Positions 27,098-37,653 of a DNA stretch of 64,000 nt are shown here, in pieces. Position numbers and translations under genes: made by a program. Source of the stretch: Kaistia sp. 32K (GTDB taxonomy: Bacteria > Pseudomonadota > Alphaproteobacteria > Rhizobiales > Kaistiaceae). The stretch covers positions 2,294,001 to 2,358,000 of the forward strand of contig NZ_AP024269.1 in NCBI RefSeq assembly GCF_016629525.1, read 5' to 3'. Positions within the stretch are counted from its first letter, which is position 1, and every line of letters starts with the position of its first letter. The notes beneath the pieces were generated by a model. The model was not told where the DNA came from. It saw nothing but the letters and a program-made list of their open reading frames with translations, and ran no database searches.

Positions 27098-28372
27098 TTG
27101 CCAGAATCGAATATCCCTAGTGAGACGCCGATGCAGGCACGAGAGCCTCGGCTCCTCGGCGTCGCGGGATCGTCGCGATCGGGCCTGATCCCTCCGCTGT
27201 CGGCGGCGCGCTGGCTTCTCATCCTGATTGCCGTCGCGGGAATCTACTTCTTTCACAGTTTCCTCGTCCCCGTTTTAGCCGCTCTGGTAATCGGCTTTGC
27301 CAGCTGGCCGATCTATCGCCGCATCGTCGAATTCGTCGGCGGCAACCGCACGGCGGCCGCGACGCTCGCGATCGTCCTGTTCACCTGTTTCCTGATCGTG
27401 CCGATCGCCTTCGCGGCCGCCTACGCCGTCGAGGAAGTCCGGCAATTGCTGGCCTGGGCGATCCAGACCAACCGTTTCGGCGCGGACGTGCCGACGTGGA
27501 TGTCGTCGCTGCCGGGTGTCGGCGAATGGCTGGCGGTGCGCTGGGGCGAATATGTCGGCCGGCCGGGCGCCATCGGCGAGATGATCTATGCGGTGAGCGG
27601 CGCCAATATCGGCAATATCTACCGCGCCGTGCTCGCGGCGGGCGGCGGCCTGTTCGGCCTGCTGCTGACGCTGGTCTTCATGCTGATCACGCTGTTCTTC
27701 GTCTATCGCGACGGCGAACTGTTCGTGTCGAAGATCGACCTGCTCGGGGAGCGCATCGTTCCCATGCGCTGGGAGCGGATTTCCCGCGTCGTGCCGGCGA
27801 CGATCAGCTCCACCGTCACCGGCATGACGCTGATCGCGATCGGCGAGGGCATCGTGCTCGGCGTCGCCTACTGGATCGCCGGCGCGCCGTCGCCGGTGAC
27901 GCTCGGCGTGCTGACCGGCATGATGGCGCTGATCCCCGGCGGCGCGCCGCTGTCGATGACGCTGGTCTCGCTCTACCTCGTCGCCAGCGGCTCGATCTTC
28001 GCGGGCGTCGCCCTGTTCATCTGGGGCACGGTCGAGCTCTTCATTGTCGACAAGACGCTCCGCCCGAAGCTCGTCGGCGGGCCGATCAAGCTACCCTTCC
28101 TGCCGACCATCTTCGGCCTTGTCGGCGGTGTGAAGACGCTGGGCTTCCTCGGCCTGTTCATCGGCCCCGTGCTGATGGCGCTGATCGTCGCGATCTGGCG
28201 GGAGTGGATCCGCGACATCGAGGCCACGGATCCGCCGAAGGTCGGCGACATCGCGATCCCCGTACATCCGGAGACGACGGGCGTCCTGGTTCGCACCGAC
28301 ATCCCGGCCGAACAGGGCGTCATCGCCGACGAGCCGCCCGCCCGCCACGAAGAGACGGCGCGCATCGCCTGA
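27098..28372 (+). CDS. AI-2E family transporter (PerM-like membrane protein)
   Basis: A 424-residue membrane protein with seven or eight predicted segments of the AI-2E transporter (UPF0118) family. Family landmarks are VPVLAALVIGFASWPIYRR near the N-terminus, a periplasmic loop, LTLVFMLITLFFVYRDG, and the C-terminal GLVGGVKTLGFLGLFIGP. Members export or exchange various small molecules or ions; a quorum-signal role cannot be assumed. TTG 27098 follows GGAGGAG by five bases and is chosen over the ATG at 27131, which lacks a ribosome-binding site. The last 50 residues are hydrophilic. Confidence 0.86.
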   Translation: MPESNIPSETPMQAREPRLLGVAGSSRSGLIPPLSAARWLLILIAVAGIYFFHSFLVPVLAALVIGFASWPIYRRIVEFVGGNRTAAATLAIVLFTCFLIVPIAFAAAYAVEEVRQLLAWAIQTNRFGADVPTWMSSLPGVGEWLAVRWGEYVGRPGAIGEMIYAVSGANIGNIYRAVLAAGGGLFGLLLTLVFMLITLFFVYRDGELFVSKIDLLGERIVPMRWERISRVVPATISSTVTGMTLIAIGEGIVLGVAYWIAGAPSPVTLGVLTGMMALIPGGAPLSMTLVSLYLVASGSIFAGVALFIWGTVELFIVDKTLRPKLVGGPIKLPFLPTIFGLVGGVKTLGFLGLFIGPVLMALIVAIWREWIRDIEATDPPKVGDIAIPVHPETTGVLVRTDIPAEQGVIADEPPARHEETARIA

Positions 28373-28376
28373 CATT

Positions 28377-28408
28377 TCTCCGCGCGACGCGATCGCGTCG
28401 CGCGGAGA
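28377..28408. terminator. 32-bp perfect palindrome between convergent genes
   Basis: The segment is its own reverse complement across all 32 bases, centred on GATC. It lies 5 bases past the AI-2E transporter stop and 11 bases past the copper ATPase stop, so it can fold into a long GC-rich hairpin on either transcript and is likely a bidirectional terminator. Confidence 0.65.
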
Positions 28409-28418
28409 TCCTGATCCA

Positions 28419-30836
<2,418 letters not shown>

Positions 30837-30868
30837 GACGACAGCCTCCGATTGAAAATTACAACGTG

Positions 30869-30899
30869 ACCGTAGGGCTTCCCACTATGGGAAGGTCAA
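30869..30899 (-). promoter_or_regulatory. MerR/CueR-type promoter of copA
   Basis: On the minus strand TTGACC (-35, plus 30894-30899) and TACGGT (-10, plus 30869-30874) are separated by 19 bases, the overlong spacer typical of MerR-family targets. The spacer and its edge contain the perfect dyad CTTCCCA-N3-TGGGAAG (plus 30878-30894), close to known CueR/HmrR copper operators. The start codon lies 32 bases downstream of the -10. The regulator gene is not in this window. Confidence 0.72.
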
Positions 30900-31023
30900 G
30901 CCGCCGTTTCGGCGCAGCTCTGAAAATCAGGCGGAACAGGCGATTTCCGCGTAGCATGAGGGCATCTTTGGGCGCCCGACACGTTCATTCGGGCCGTCGA
31001 CACCACGCGGCGAGGGACAATCG

Positions 31024-31536
31024 ATGGGAACGAGCGAGAGCGACGGCGGGGCGCAGGAAGGCGAAATCGGCATCCTGCAGCGCCGCAGGATCGAGGCGGC
31101 GATCATCGCCCCGATCTATGCCGGCATGGTGCGCGAAATCGGCGAGGCGAGGGCGCAGGCGATCCTCGACGCCGCCATCAGCCAGGCCGCCATCGACGCC
31201 GGACGAGGCTTCGCCGAACGGACGGAAGGCGGCACGAGCCTGAAGACCTTCCAGGACCTGCAGTCGCTCTGGACGCAGGACGACGCGCTCGAAATCGAGG
31301 TGTTGCGGGCGAGCGAGACGCATTTCGACTACAACGTCCGCCGCTGCCGCTATGCCGAGACCTATCGCGAGATGGGCCTCGGTCCGATCGGGCATCTCCT
31401 GTCCTGCAATCGCGACGGCGTCTTCTGCCAGGGCTATGATCCGAGGATCACCCTGCAGCGCACGCAGACGCTGATGGAGGGCGCCGAGCATTGCGACTTC
31501 CGCTACCGCTTCGATGCGGAGGCCGCCAAGCCCTAG
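31024..31536 (+). CDS. L-2-amino-thiazoline-4-carboxylic acid hydrolase family protein
   Basis: A 170-residue protein of the ATC-hydrolase family. Recognisable blocks are FDYNVRRCRYAETYREMGL, GHLLSCNRDG and RTQTLMEGAEHCDFRYRF; the Cys of SCNRD and the Cys/His of EHCDF are the conserved polar residues. The namesake enzyme opens a thiazoline ring in the L-cysteine synthetic pathway of pseudomonads, but most members are of unknown substrate. ATG 31024 follows GGGACA weakly. It ends six bases from the convergent pabBC stop and stands alone, so no pathway can be inferred. Confidence 0.75.
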   Translation: MGTSESDGGAQEGEIGILQRRRIEAAIIAPIYAGMVREIGEARAQAILDAAISQAAIDAGRGFAERTEGGTSLKTFQDLQSLWTQDDALEIEVLRASETHFDYNVRRCRYAETYREMGLGPIGHLLSCNRDGVFCQGYDPRITLQRTQTLMEGAEHCDFRYRFDAEAAKP

Positions 31537-31542
31537 CGGGCA

Positions 31543-33348
31543 TCACTCCAGCAGACGGGCGGGCCGCAGCCCGCGCAGGCTGTTGCCGACGAACCAGCGG
31601 TCGGCGCGACGAAGATCTTCGAGGCGGAGCGGGTGCTCGACGGCTGCGCCGCTCTCGATCAGGCTCTGGCGCAGGATGCCCGGCAGCAGGCCGTCGCGGA
31701 CGGGGGGCGTCAGCAGCAGGCCGTCCCGCTCGACGAAGACATTGCTCCGCGTCGCCTCCGTCACCAAGCCCGAACGGTTCAGCAGGATCGCCTCATCCGC
31801 ACCGAACCCGGTCGCCTCGGTGAAGGCCGCCTCGTAGAGGCCACGGCGCGTCGTCTTGTGGCGCAAGAAGGGATCGCCGGCATCGGCGCGGAGGCTCGCG
31901 ACCGCGACGACCACCGGCCGGTCCGGCTCGGCGGCGAGGCGAGGCGCCACGAGATCGAGCGCGCCGTTCCGGCGAAGCTCCAGCCGGACGCGGTGAGAAG
32001 CGTCGCCCGACAGGGAGGGCACGAGCGCTTCGAGCCGCGCCTCCGCCGCTGCGCGATCGAAGGTGAAACCGAGCGCTTGCGCCGAACGCGCGAGACGGTC
32101 CAGATGCAGCGCCAGCCGCGCGAATCCCGTCTCTTGCGACCAGAGCAGCGTCTCGATCAGCCCGTAATCCTCGGCGAGATCGGTCAGGACGCGCGCCTTC
32201 AGCAGGCATTCCGCATATTCGGAATCGGCCCGCGAATCCGCGACGATGCCGCCGCCGACCCCGTAGCGGCCGGAGCCATCCGGATAGACCGCCGCCGTGC
32301 GGATGGCGACGTTGAAGCGGAGATCGCCATTCGGCCGGATCACGCCGATCGAGCCGGTATAGACATCGCGCGGTTCGGCCTCCAGCTCGCGGATGATCTC
32401 CATGGCGCGAAGTTTCGGCGCGCCGGTGATCGAGCCGCAGGGAAACACCGCCCGCATCAGCTCGCCAAGCGATGTGCCGGGCACCAGCTTCGACGTGATC
32501 GTCGAGGTCAGCGTGTGCAGGGTCGGATAGGTCTCGACCTTGAAGAGTTCCGGCACCTCGACCGAGCCGATCTCGCTGATCCTGCCGATATCGTTACGCA
32601 AGAGGTCGACGATCATCAGGTTTTCGGCGCGCTGCTTCGGGTCGTTGCGCAGCTCCTCCTTGGCCGCGTCGTCGGCTTCCGCGTTGTCGCCCCGCGTGAC
32701 CGTGCCCTTCATCGGACGCGTCGTCACGACGCCGTCCGCGACGTCCAGGAACAGTTCGGGCGACACCGAGAGGATCGATGTCCCCTCGAAGGCGATCATG
32801 CCGCCATGCGACACCGGCTGGCCGGACCGGAGGGCGGCATAGAGCGCGAGCGGGTCGCCGTCATAGCGGAAATCGACGGGAAAGGTCAGGTTGATTTGAT
32901 AGGCGTCGCCGTCGCGGAGATAATCGAGGATCCGCCCGACCTGCGCCGCATGCGCGGGCTCGTCGAGGCGGGGATGGACCGCCGTCAGCGGCTCGGGCGG
33001 CGGCGAGGCGCCGAACAATTCGTCCAGATCGCCGGGAGCCAGCCGGACGGACTCGCGGAACAAGCCGAACCAGAGCAGCGGCAGCGAGCGACCTTCGGGC
33101 AGGGCAGGGACCAGCCGCTCCTGCAGGACATAGCCGAGCTCGTAACTGGCAAAGCCCGCGGCGTGCAGCCCGCTCGCGAGACCGCGCTCGATCCGTTCGA
33201 ACGCCGCTTCGACGTCGTCGCTACGATCGCAGCGGACGATCTCCACCGGATCGACAAAGAGCTCCGCCGTCGCCGGCACGGCCAAACGGTCCTCGATCAG
33301 GACGAAAGGACCGGGAGCGGTCAGCTTGGCTCGGATCGAGGACGGCAT
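31543..33348 (-). CDS. pabB-pabC: Fused aminodeoxychorismate synthase component I / aminodeoxychorismate lyase
   Basis: A 601-residue bifunctional protein of p-aminobenzoate (folate) synthesis. Residues to about 380 are PabB-like, with GDAYQINLT, RPMKGTVTRGD, NLMIVDLLRNDIGRIS and FPCGSITGAPKLRAMEII forming the chorismate site. The rest is a PabC-type PLP-dependent lyase domain (LLWSQETGFARLALHLDRL, HKTTRRGLYEAA, EATRSNVFVE), including the catalytic Lys. The fusion makes PABA from aminated chorismate in one polypeptide; the glutaminase PabA is not here. ATG 33348 has AGGAA upstream at a longish distance; ATG 33372 is the alternative. Confidence 0.9.
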   Translation of the reverse strand: MPSSIRAKLTAPGPFVLIEDRLAVPATAELFVDPVEIVRCDRSDDVEAAFERIERGLASGLHAAGFASYELGYVLQERLVPALPEGRSLPLLWFGLFRESVRLAPGDLDELFGASPPPEPLTAVHPRLDEPAHAAQVGRILDYLRDGDAYQINLTFPVDFRYDGDPLALYAALRSGQPVSHGGMIAFEGTSILSVSPELFLDVADGVVTTRPMKGTVTRGDNAEADDAAKEELRNDPKQRAENLMIVDLLRNDIGRISEIGSVEVPELFKVETYPTLHTLTSTITSKLVPGTSLGELMRAVFPCGSITGAPKLRAMEIIRELEAEPRDVYTGSIGVIRPNGDLRFNVAIRTAAVYPDGSGRYGVGGGIVADSRADSEYAECLLKARVLTDLAEDYGLIETLLWSQETGFARLALHLDRLARSAQALGFTFDRAAAEARLEALVPSLSGDASHRVRLELRRNGALDLVAPRLAAEPDRPVVVAVASLRADAGDPFLRHKTTRRGLYEAAFTEATGFGADEAILLNRSGLVTEATRSNVFVERDGLLLTPPVRDGLLPGILRQSLIESGAAVEHPLRLEDLRRADRWFVGNSLRGLRPARLLE

Positions 33349-33508
33349 CGGGCACGAATTCCTGGCTGGCATGGCGGCGTCGCGGGCAAGCGCGACGGCG
33401 TCTGGATAGCCCGATGCGGGCGAGGCGGAAAGCGGATGTTCCGACTATCGCCATCCGCCTCGCTTTCGCGTCCATTCGACGGTCGATCCGCCCGCCGGCA
33501 TGCGAGAC

Positions 33509-34204
33509 CTAGCCGTCAGATTCGCGAAACCGGTAGCCAACGCCCGTCTCGGTGCGGAGATAGATCGGCTGCTCGGGATTGGCTTCGATCTTCTGGCGGA
33601 GCTGCCGGATGTAGACCCGCAGCTGCTGGACGTCATAGGCCGCGCCCCAGACCTCCTGCATGAGGAAGCGATGCGTCAGCACCTTGCCCGCATGCTGTAC
33701 CAGCACGCGCAGGATGTCGTATTCCTTCGGCGAGAGCTTCACTTCCTCGTCGCGCAGCCGGACGATGCGCCGCACGAGGTCGACCGAGAGATCGCCGACC
33801 CGGAAGACCGGCTTTTCGCCCTGCACCTGCAGCCGGTGCCGCAACGCGACGCGGATGCGGGCGATCAGCTCGTTCATTCCGAAGGGCTTGCTCACATAGT
33901 CGTCGGCGCCCGCCTCCAGCGCCTGCACGATGCCGGCCTCGTCCGTGCGGCTCGACAGCACGAGGATGGGCACCGAAGCGCCCGCCGCCTGCCAGTGCCG
34001 CAGCAAGTCCTGCCCTGACATGTCCGGCAGGCCGAGATCGAGAATGATCAGGTCCGGCTCCGCCGACGCCGCCAGTTGCATGGCCGCGCCGCCGTCCGGC
34101 GCCTCGATCACGGCATAGCCCTGCGTGCCCAGACCGGCCTTCAGCAGCCGCCGGATCGGCGGCTCGTCGTCGACGACGAGGATCTTGATGGCGGCGGCGG
34201 TCAT
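33509..34204 (-). CDS. kdpE: Response regulator KdpE
   Basis: A 231-residue OmpR/PhoB-family regulator. The receiver domain has KILVVDDEPP, the phospho-acceptor Asp in LIILDLGLPDMSGQ near residue 55 and the Lys in YVSKPFGMNEL; the C-terminal winged helix includes LSPKEYDILRVLVQHAG and RVYIRQLRQKIE. It should be phosphorylated by KdpD and activate kdp transcription under low potassium or osmotic stress. ATG 34204 overlaps the kdpD stop as ATGA. It is the last gene of the kdp operon. Confidence 0.94.
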   Translation of the reverse strand: MTAAAIKILVVDDEPPIRRLLKAGLGTQGYAVIEAPDGGAAMQLAASAEPDLIILDLGLPDMSGQDLLRHWQAAGASVPILVLSSRTDEAGIVQALEAGADDYVSKPFGMNELIARIRVALRHRLQVQGEKPVFRVGDLSVDLVRRIVRLRDEEVKLSPKEYDILRVLVQHAGKVLTHRFLMQEVWGAAYDVQQLRVYIRQLRQKIEANPEQPIYLRTETGVGYRFRESDG

Positions 34205-36921
34205 AGCGGCTCCTCGACGGTTTCCGCCTGCGGCGGCACCGGCATCTCGATGGTAAAGATCGCGCCGGAGCGATCCGTCCGGTTGGTCGCCGAGATCGTG
34301 CCGCCCATCGCCTCGACAAATCCCCTCGCGATCGACAGGCCGAGCCCGGTGCCGGCGCGGACATGATCGCCCTTCTGGACCCGATAGAACTTTCCGAAGA
34401 TCCGGTCGAGGTCGTTGCCGGGAACGCCCTTGCCCTCGTCGAGCAGGCGGATGGTCATCCGCTCCGTGCCGGCGACCGCCTCGAGCCGGATCTCGCTGCC
34501 CGCCGGCGCATATTTGGTGGCATTGTCGATCAGGTTGAACAGCACCTGCTCGAACAGCACCGGATCGACCTTCAGCATGGGAAGATCCGGCGCGATGGCG
34601 ACGGTAAGGCGATGCTCGCGCAGGATCTTCGCCGCCCGGCGCAGCACGCTGCCGATGATCTCGTCGACATCGTGCAGGGCGAAGAGCGGCTCGATCGCTC
34701 CGGATTCGAGCCGGGTCATGTCGAGGAGGTTGGCGATGAAGCGGTTGAGCCGCTCCGATTCATCCTGGATGGTCTGGAGCAGCTCATCCTTGGTCGCCGC
34801 GTCGAGCCCGCCGCCGAAATCGCGAAGCGTCCCGGCCGCGCCCAGAATGCCGGCGAGCGGCGTCTTCAGATCGTGCGAGATGGAGGTCAGCAGGGCCGAG
34901 CGCAGCCGGTCCGTCTCAGCGGTCATGCGGGCACGGTCGACGTCTTCGACGAGATAGACGCGCTCGATCGCGAGCGCCGCCTGATCGGCCAGCGCATCAA
35001 GCAGCCGGCGCTGGTCCGGCGTCAGGATCGGGCCGGTGCGATCGTCGGAGCTGATGCCGACGGCGCCGATCGCGCCACGGCCGGTCTTCAGCGGCAGGAA
35101 CAGCCATTTTCCGCCGGGCAGCGTGTCAGAGCCACGGCCCGCCGGCTGATCGTGCTCGAACGCCCATTTGGCCGCCGCGACATCGGCGGCGTCTACCATG
35201 TCCTCCGGCGGATAGCCGGCGCGCACCGAGAACTGGTCCTCGGCCCCGAGCAGGATGACGACCTTGACCTTCAGCATCGAAGCGACCTGGAAGACGGTCG
35301 CCCAGAGCACGTCGTCAATCGCGCCGACGCCGGCGAGCTTGCGGCTGAAGGAATAGAGCTGCTCGGTCGTGCGGGCGCGGCTCCGCGCCGTGATCGCCTG
35401 CGCCCGCACCCGCGCCGCGAGGTTGGAGACGATGACGGTCACGGCGGCGAAGATCACCAGCGCCGCGACATTGGTCGGGTCGGCGATGGTGAGGGTGTAG
35501 GTCGGCGGCAGGAAGAAGAAATTGTAGCTGAGCGACGCGGCGGCCGTCGCAACGAGCGCGGGAAGCAGGCCGAAGCGACCGGCCACCGCGATGATCGCCA
35601 GCAGGAAGACGAGATCGACATTCTCGATGCCGACGAAGGGCTGGATCAGCTTGTTGAAGCCGAGGGCTGCGGCAATGGCCGCTAGCGCGACGACATAGGG
35701 GAGTGGCGTGCCGGCCTGACCGGCCCCGGTGCCGGTCCTTGTCGCGGCGGATTTCGACGGCTGCGGGGCCGTCTCGCCGGCGATGACGTGGACGCTGATC
35801 GCGCCCGATCGGCGAACCAGATCATGCACGACGGAGCCGTGCAGCATCTCGAACCAGCGCGAGCGCTCCGACTTGCCGATGATGATGTGGTTGACGTTGC
35901 GGGTCCGGGCGTGCGCCAGGACATCCTCCGCGATGCCCCGGTCGCCGCCGGGCAAGGTCGTCGCCTCGCCGCCGAGATGCTCGGCAAGCCGCAGCGCCTC
36001 GGCGATCCGGTCCTGCTCGGCCTCGGATAGCTGCTGGCTGCGGGCGGTCTCGACATAAAGCGCCTCGAACGAGGCGCGCAGCCGGTCCGCGAGCCGCTTG
36101 GCGTAGCGCACCAGCGCCAGGGCGCGCGGGTCCTCGCTGACACAGACCAGTACCCGCTCGCCCGCCGCCCAGGGACCGGCGATGGCGTGGCTCTGCATGT
36201 GGCTGAGCAGTTGCTCGTCGACCCGCTGCGCCGTGCGACGGAGCGCCAGCTCGCGGAGCGCCGTCAAATTGCCGGGCTGGAAGAAGTGGTCGACCGCGCG
36301 CTTCGCCGTGGTCGGAAGATAGACCTTGCCCTCGTGCAGGCGGTTGATCAGGTCGGCCGGCGACAGATCGACGACCTCGATGTCGTCAGCGCTGTCGAGG
36401 ACCGAGTCCGGCACCGTCTCGCGCACCCGGACCCGGGTGATCTGCGCGACGACGTCGTTCAAGCTCTCGACATGCTGGATGTTCAGCGTCGTGTAGACGT
36501 CGATGCCGGCGTCGAGCAGTTCCTCGACATCCATGTAGCGCTTCGGGTGCCGGCTCTCGGGCGCGTTGGTATGGGCGAGCTCGTCGACCAGCACCAGCTG
36601 CGGCCGCCGCGCCAGGACCGCGTCGAGGTCCATCTCCTCCAGGCTCTGGCCGCGATGCGCGATCTTCCGTTTCGGGATCAGCTCGAAGCCGGTGACAAGA
36701 GCCTCGGTCTCGGCGCGGCCATGCGTCTCGACAACAGCGATGACGACGTCCACGCCGGCGCGTTGCCGGGCATGGCCGGATTGCAGCATCTCGTAGGTCT
36801 TGCCGACGCCGGGCGCGGCGCCGAGGAAGATCTTCAGCCGGCCGCGCCCCTCGCGATGCGCCGCTTCCAGCAGTGCATCCGGCGAGGGCCTCGCATCATC
36901 CCGCTTCTGCAGGTCGTTCAT
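34201..36921 (-). CDS. kdpD: Potassium-sensing histidine kinase KdpD
   Basis: A 906-residue sensor close to the usual KdpD length. In order: KdpD N-terminal domain with Walker-A-like GAAPGVGKTYEML and DELAHTN; a UspA-like segment (RVLVCVSEDPRALAL); four membrane helices from about residue 420; a GAF-like region; the phosphoacceptor HDLKTPLAGILGAAGTL; and the HATPase boxes NLIDNATKYAP and GTGLGLSIARGF. It senses potassium and phosphorylates KdpE. ATG 36921 lacks a strong ribosome-binding site but begins the homologous region; the open frame to 37014 adds a basic tail. It follows kdpC after 115 bases. Confidence 0.94.
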   Translation of the reverse strand: MNDLQKRDDARPSPDALLEAAHREGRGRLKIFLGAAPGVGKTYEMLQSGHARQRAGVDVVIAVVETHGRAETEALVTGFELIPKRKIAHRGQSLEEMDLDAVLARRPQLVLVDELAHTNAPESRHPKRYMDVEELLDAGIDVYTTLNIQHVESLNDVVAQITRVRVRETVPDSVLDSADDIEVVDLSPADLINRLHEGKVYLPTTAKRAVDHFFQPGNLTALRELALRRTAQRVDEQLLSHMQSHAIAGPWAAGERVLVCVSEDPRALALVRYAKRLADRLRASFEALYVETARSQQLSEAEQDRIAEALRLAEHLGGEATTLPGGDRGIAEDVLAHARTRNVNHIIIGKSERSRWFEMLHGSVVHDLVRRSGAISVHVIAGETAPQPSKSAATRTGTGAGQAGTPLPYVVALAAIAAALGFNKLIQPFVGIENVDLVFLLAIIAVAGRFGLLPALVATAAASLSYNFFFLPPTYTLTIADPTNVAALVIFAAVTVIVSNLAARVRAQAITARSRARTTEQLYSFSRKLAGVGAIDDVLWATVFQVASMLKVKVVILLGAEDQFSVRAGYPPEDMVDAADVAAAKWAFEHDQPAGRGSDTLPGGKWLFLPLKTGRGAIGAVGISSDDRTGPILTPDQRRLLDALADQAALAIERVYLVEDVDRARMTAETDRLRSALLTSISHDLKTPLAGILGAAGTLRDFGGGLDAATKDELLQTIQDESERLNRFIANLLDMTRLESGAIEPLFALHDVDEIIGSVLRRAAKILREHRLTVAIAPDLPMLKVDPVLFEQVLFNLIDNATKYAPAGSEIRLEAVAGTERMTIRLLDEGKGVPGNDLDRIFGKFYRVQKGDHVRAGTGLGLSIARGFVEAMGGTISATNRTDRSGAIFTIEMPVPPQAETVEEPL

Positions 36922-37036
36922 TCGCTGTCGCTCGAAACGGCTCGGGGCGGATCTAACGATCCGCCCGGCCCATTGTGAAGACCCGGACCGCGCCCGAGAG
37001 GTGAGGCGGGACAAGTCCGAATTCCTGCGGAGATGA

Positions 37037-37642
37037 TCAGTTCGCCGTCGCCGCGTCGAGTGCCAAGTTGAGCTTCAGGACATTGACGCGGGGCTCGCCG
37101 ATCAGCCCGAACAGCCGGTCCTCCGTGCCGTCGTTGACCAGCGCGGCGACTTTCGTCTCCGGCAAGTTGCGTGCCTTGGCGATGCGCGGCACCTGGAAAT
37201 TCGCAGCCTCCGGCGTGATGTCCGGATCGAGGCCGCTACCGGTCGTCGTCACGAGGTCCATCGGAACCGGCGCGTTCGGGTTCTCCGCCTTGAGCGCGGC
37301 CGCATCGGTCTTGATGCGATCGATCAAGGCCGGATTGGTCGGGCCGAGATTGGAGCCCATCGAATTCACGGCATTGTAGGGCTGGAGGACCGATTTCGTC
37401 GGGTCGTTCGGATCGGTGCCGGTCGTCGCCGACGGCCGGCCGTGGAAGTAGCGGTCGCTGGTGAACGATTGCCCGATCAGCGCGGAACCGACGACCTTGC
37501 CGTCCCTCGTGATCAGGCTTCCATTGGCCTGGCTCGGGAAGATCAGCTGCGAGACCTGGGTCATGGCGAGCGGATAGGCGAGGCCGAGGATGACGGTCAT
37601 TCCGATCATCATCACGAGGGCGGGACGGATTTGCTTCAACAT
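37037..37642 (-). CDS. kdpC: Potassium-transporting ATPase subunit C
   Basis: A 201-residue subunit with one N-terminal membrane helix ([19 protein letters not shown]) and a periplasmic domain carrying the family blocks [37 protein letters not shown] and [16 protein letters not shown]. KdpC stabilises the KdpAB complex and helps ATP binding. ATG 37642 follows GAGGAT and is 11 bases after the kdpB stop; the longer open frame to 38158 is a shadow of kdpB. Confidence 0.94.
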   Translation of the reverse strand: MLKQIRPALVMMIGMTVILGLAYPLAMTQVSQLIFPSQANGSLITRDGKVVGSALIGQSFTSDRYFHGRPSATTGTDPNDPTKSVLQPYNAVNSMGSNLGPTNPALIDRIKTDAAALKAENPNAPVPMDLVTTTGSGLDPDITPEAANFQVPRIAKARNLPETKVAALVNDGTEDRLFGLIGEPRVNVLKLNLALDAATAN

Positions 37643-37653
37643 GATGCGTATCC

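Noticed and set aside
27098..28372. Autoinducer-2 exporter taking part in quorum sensing
   Set aside because: The family name is historical; no luxS or lsr gene is here and members have varied substrates.
31633..33663. A 676-codon plus-strand open frame
   Set aside because: It is antisense to pabB-pabC, whose motifs are clear on the other strand. Its composition (Arg, Asp, Gln, His rich) is that of a GC-rich shadow frame.
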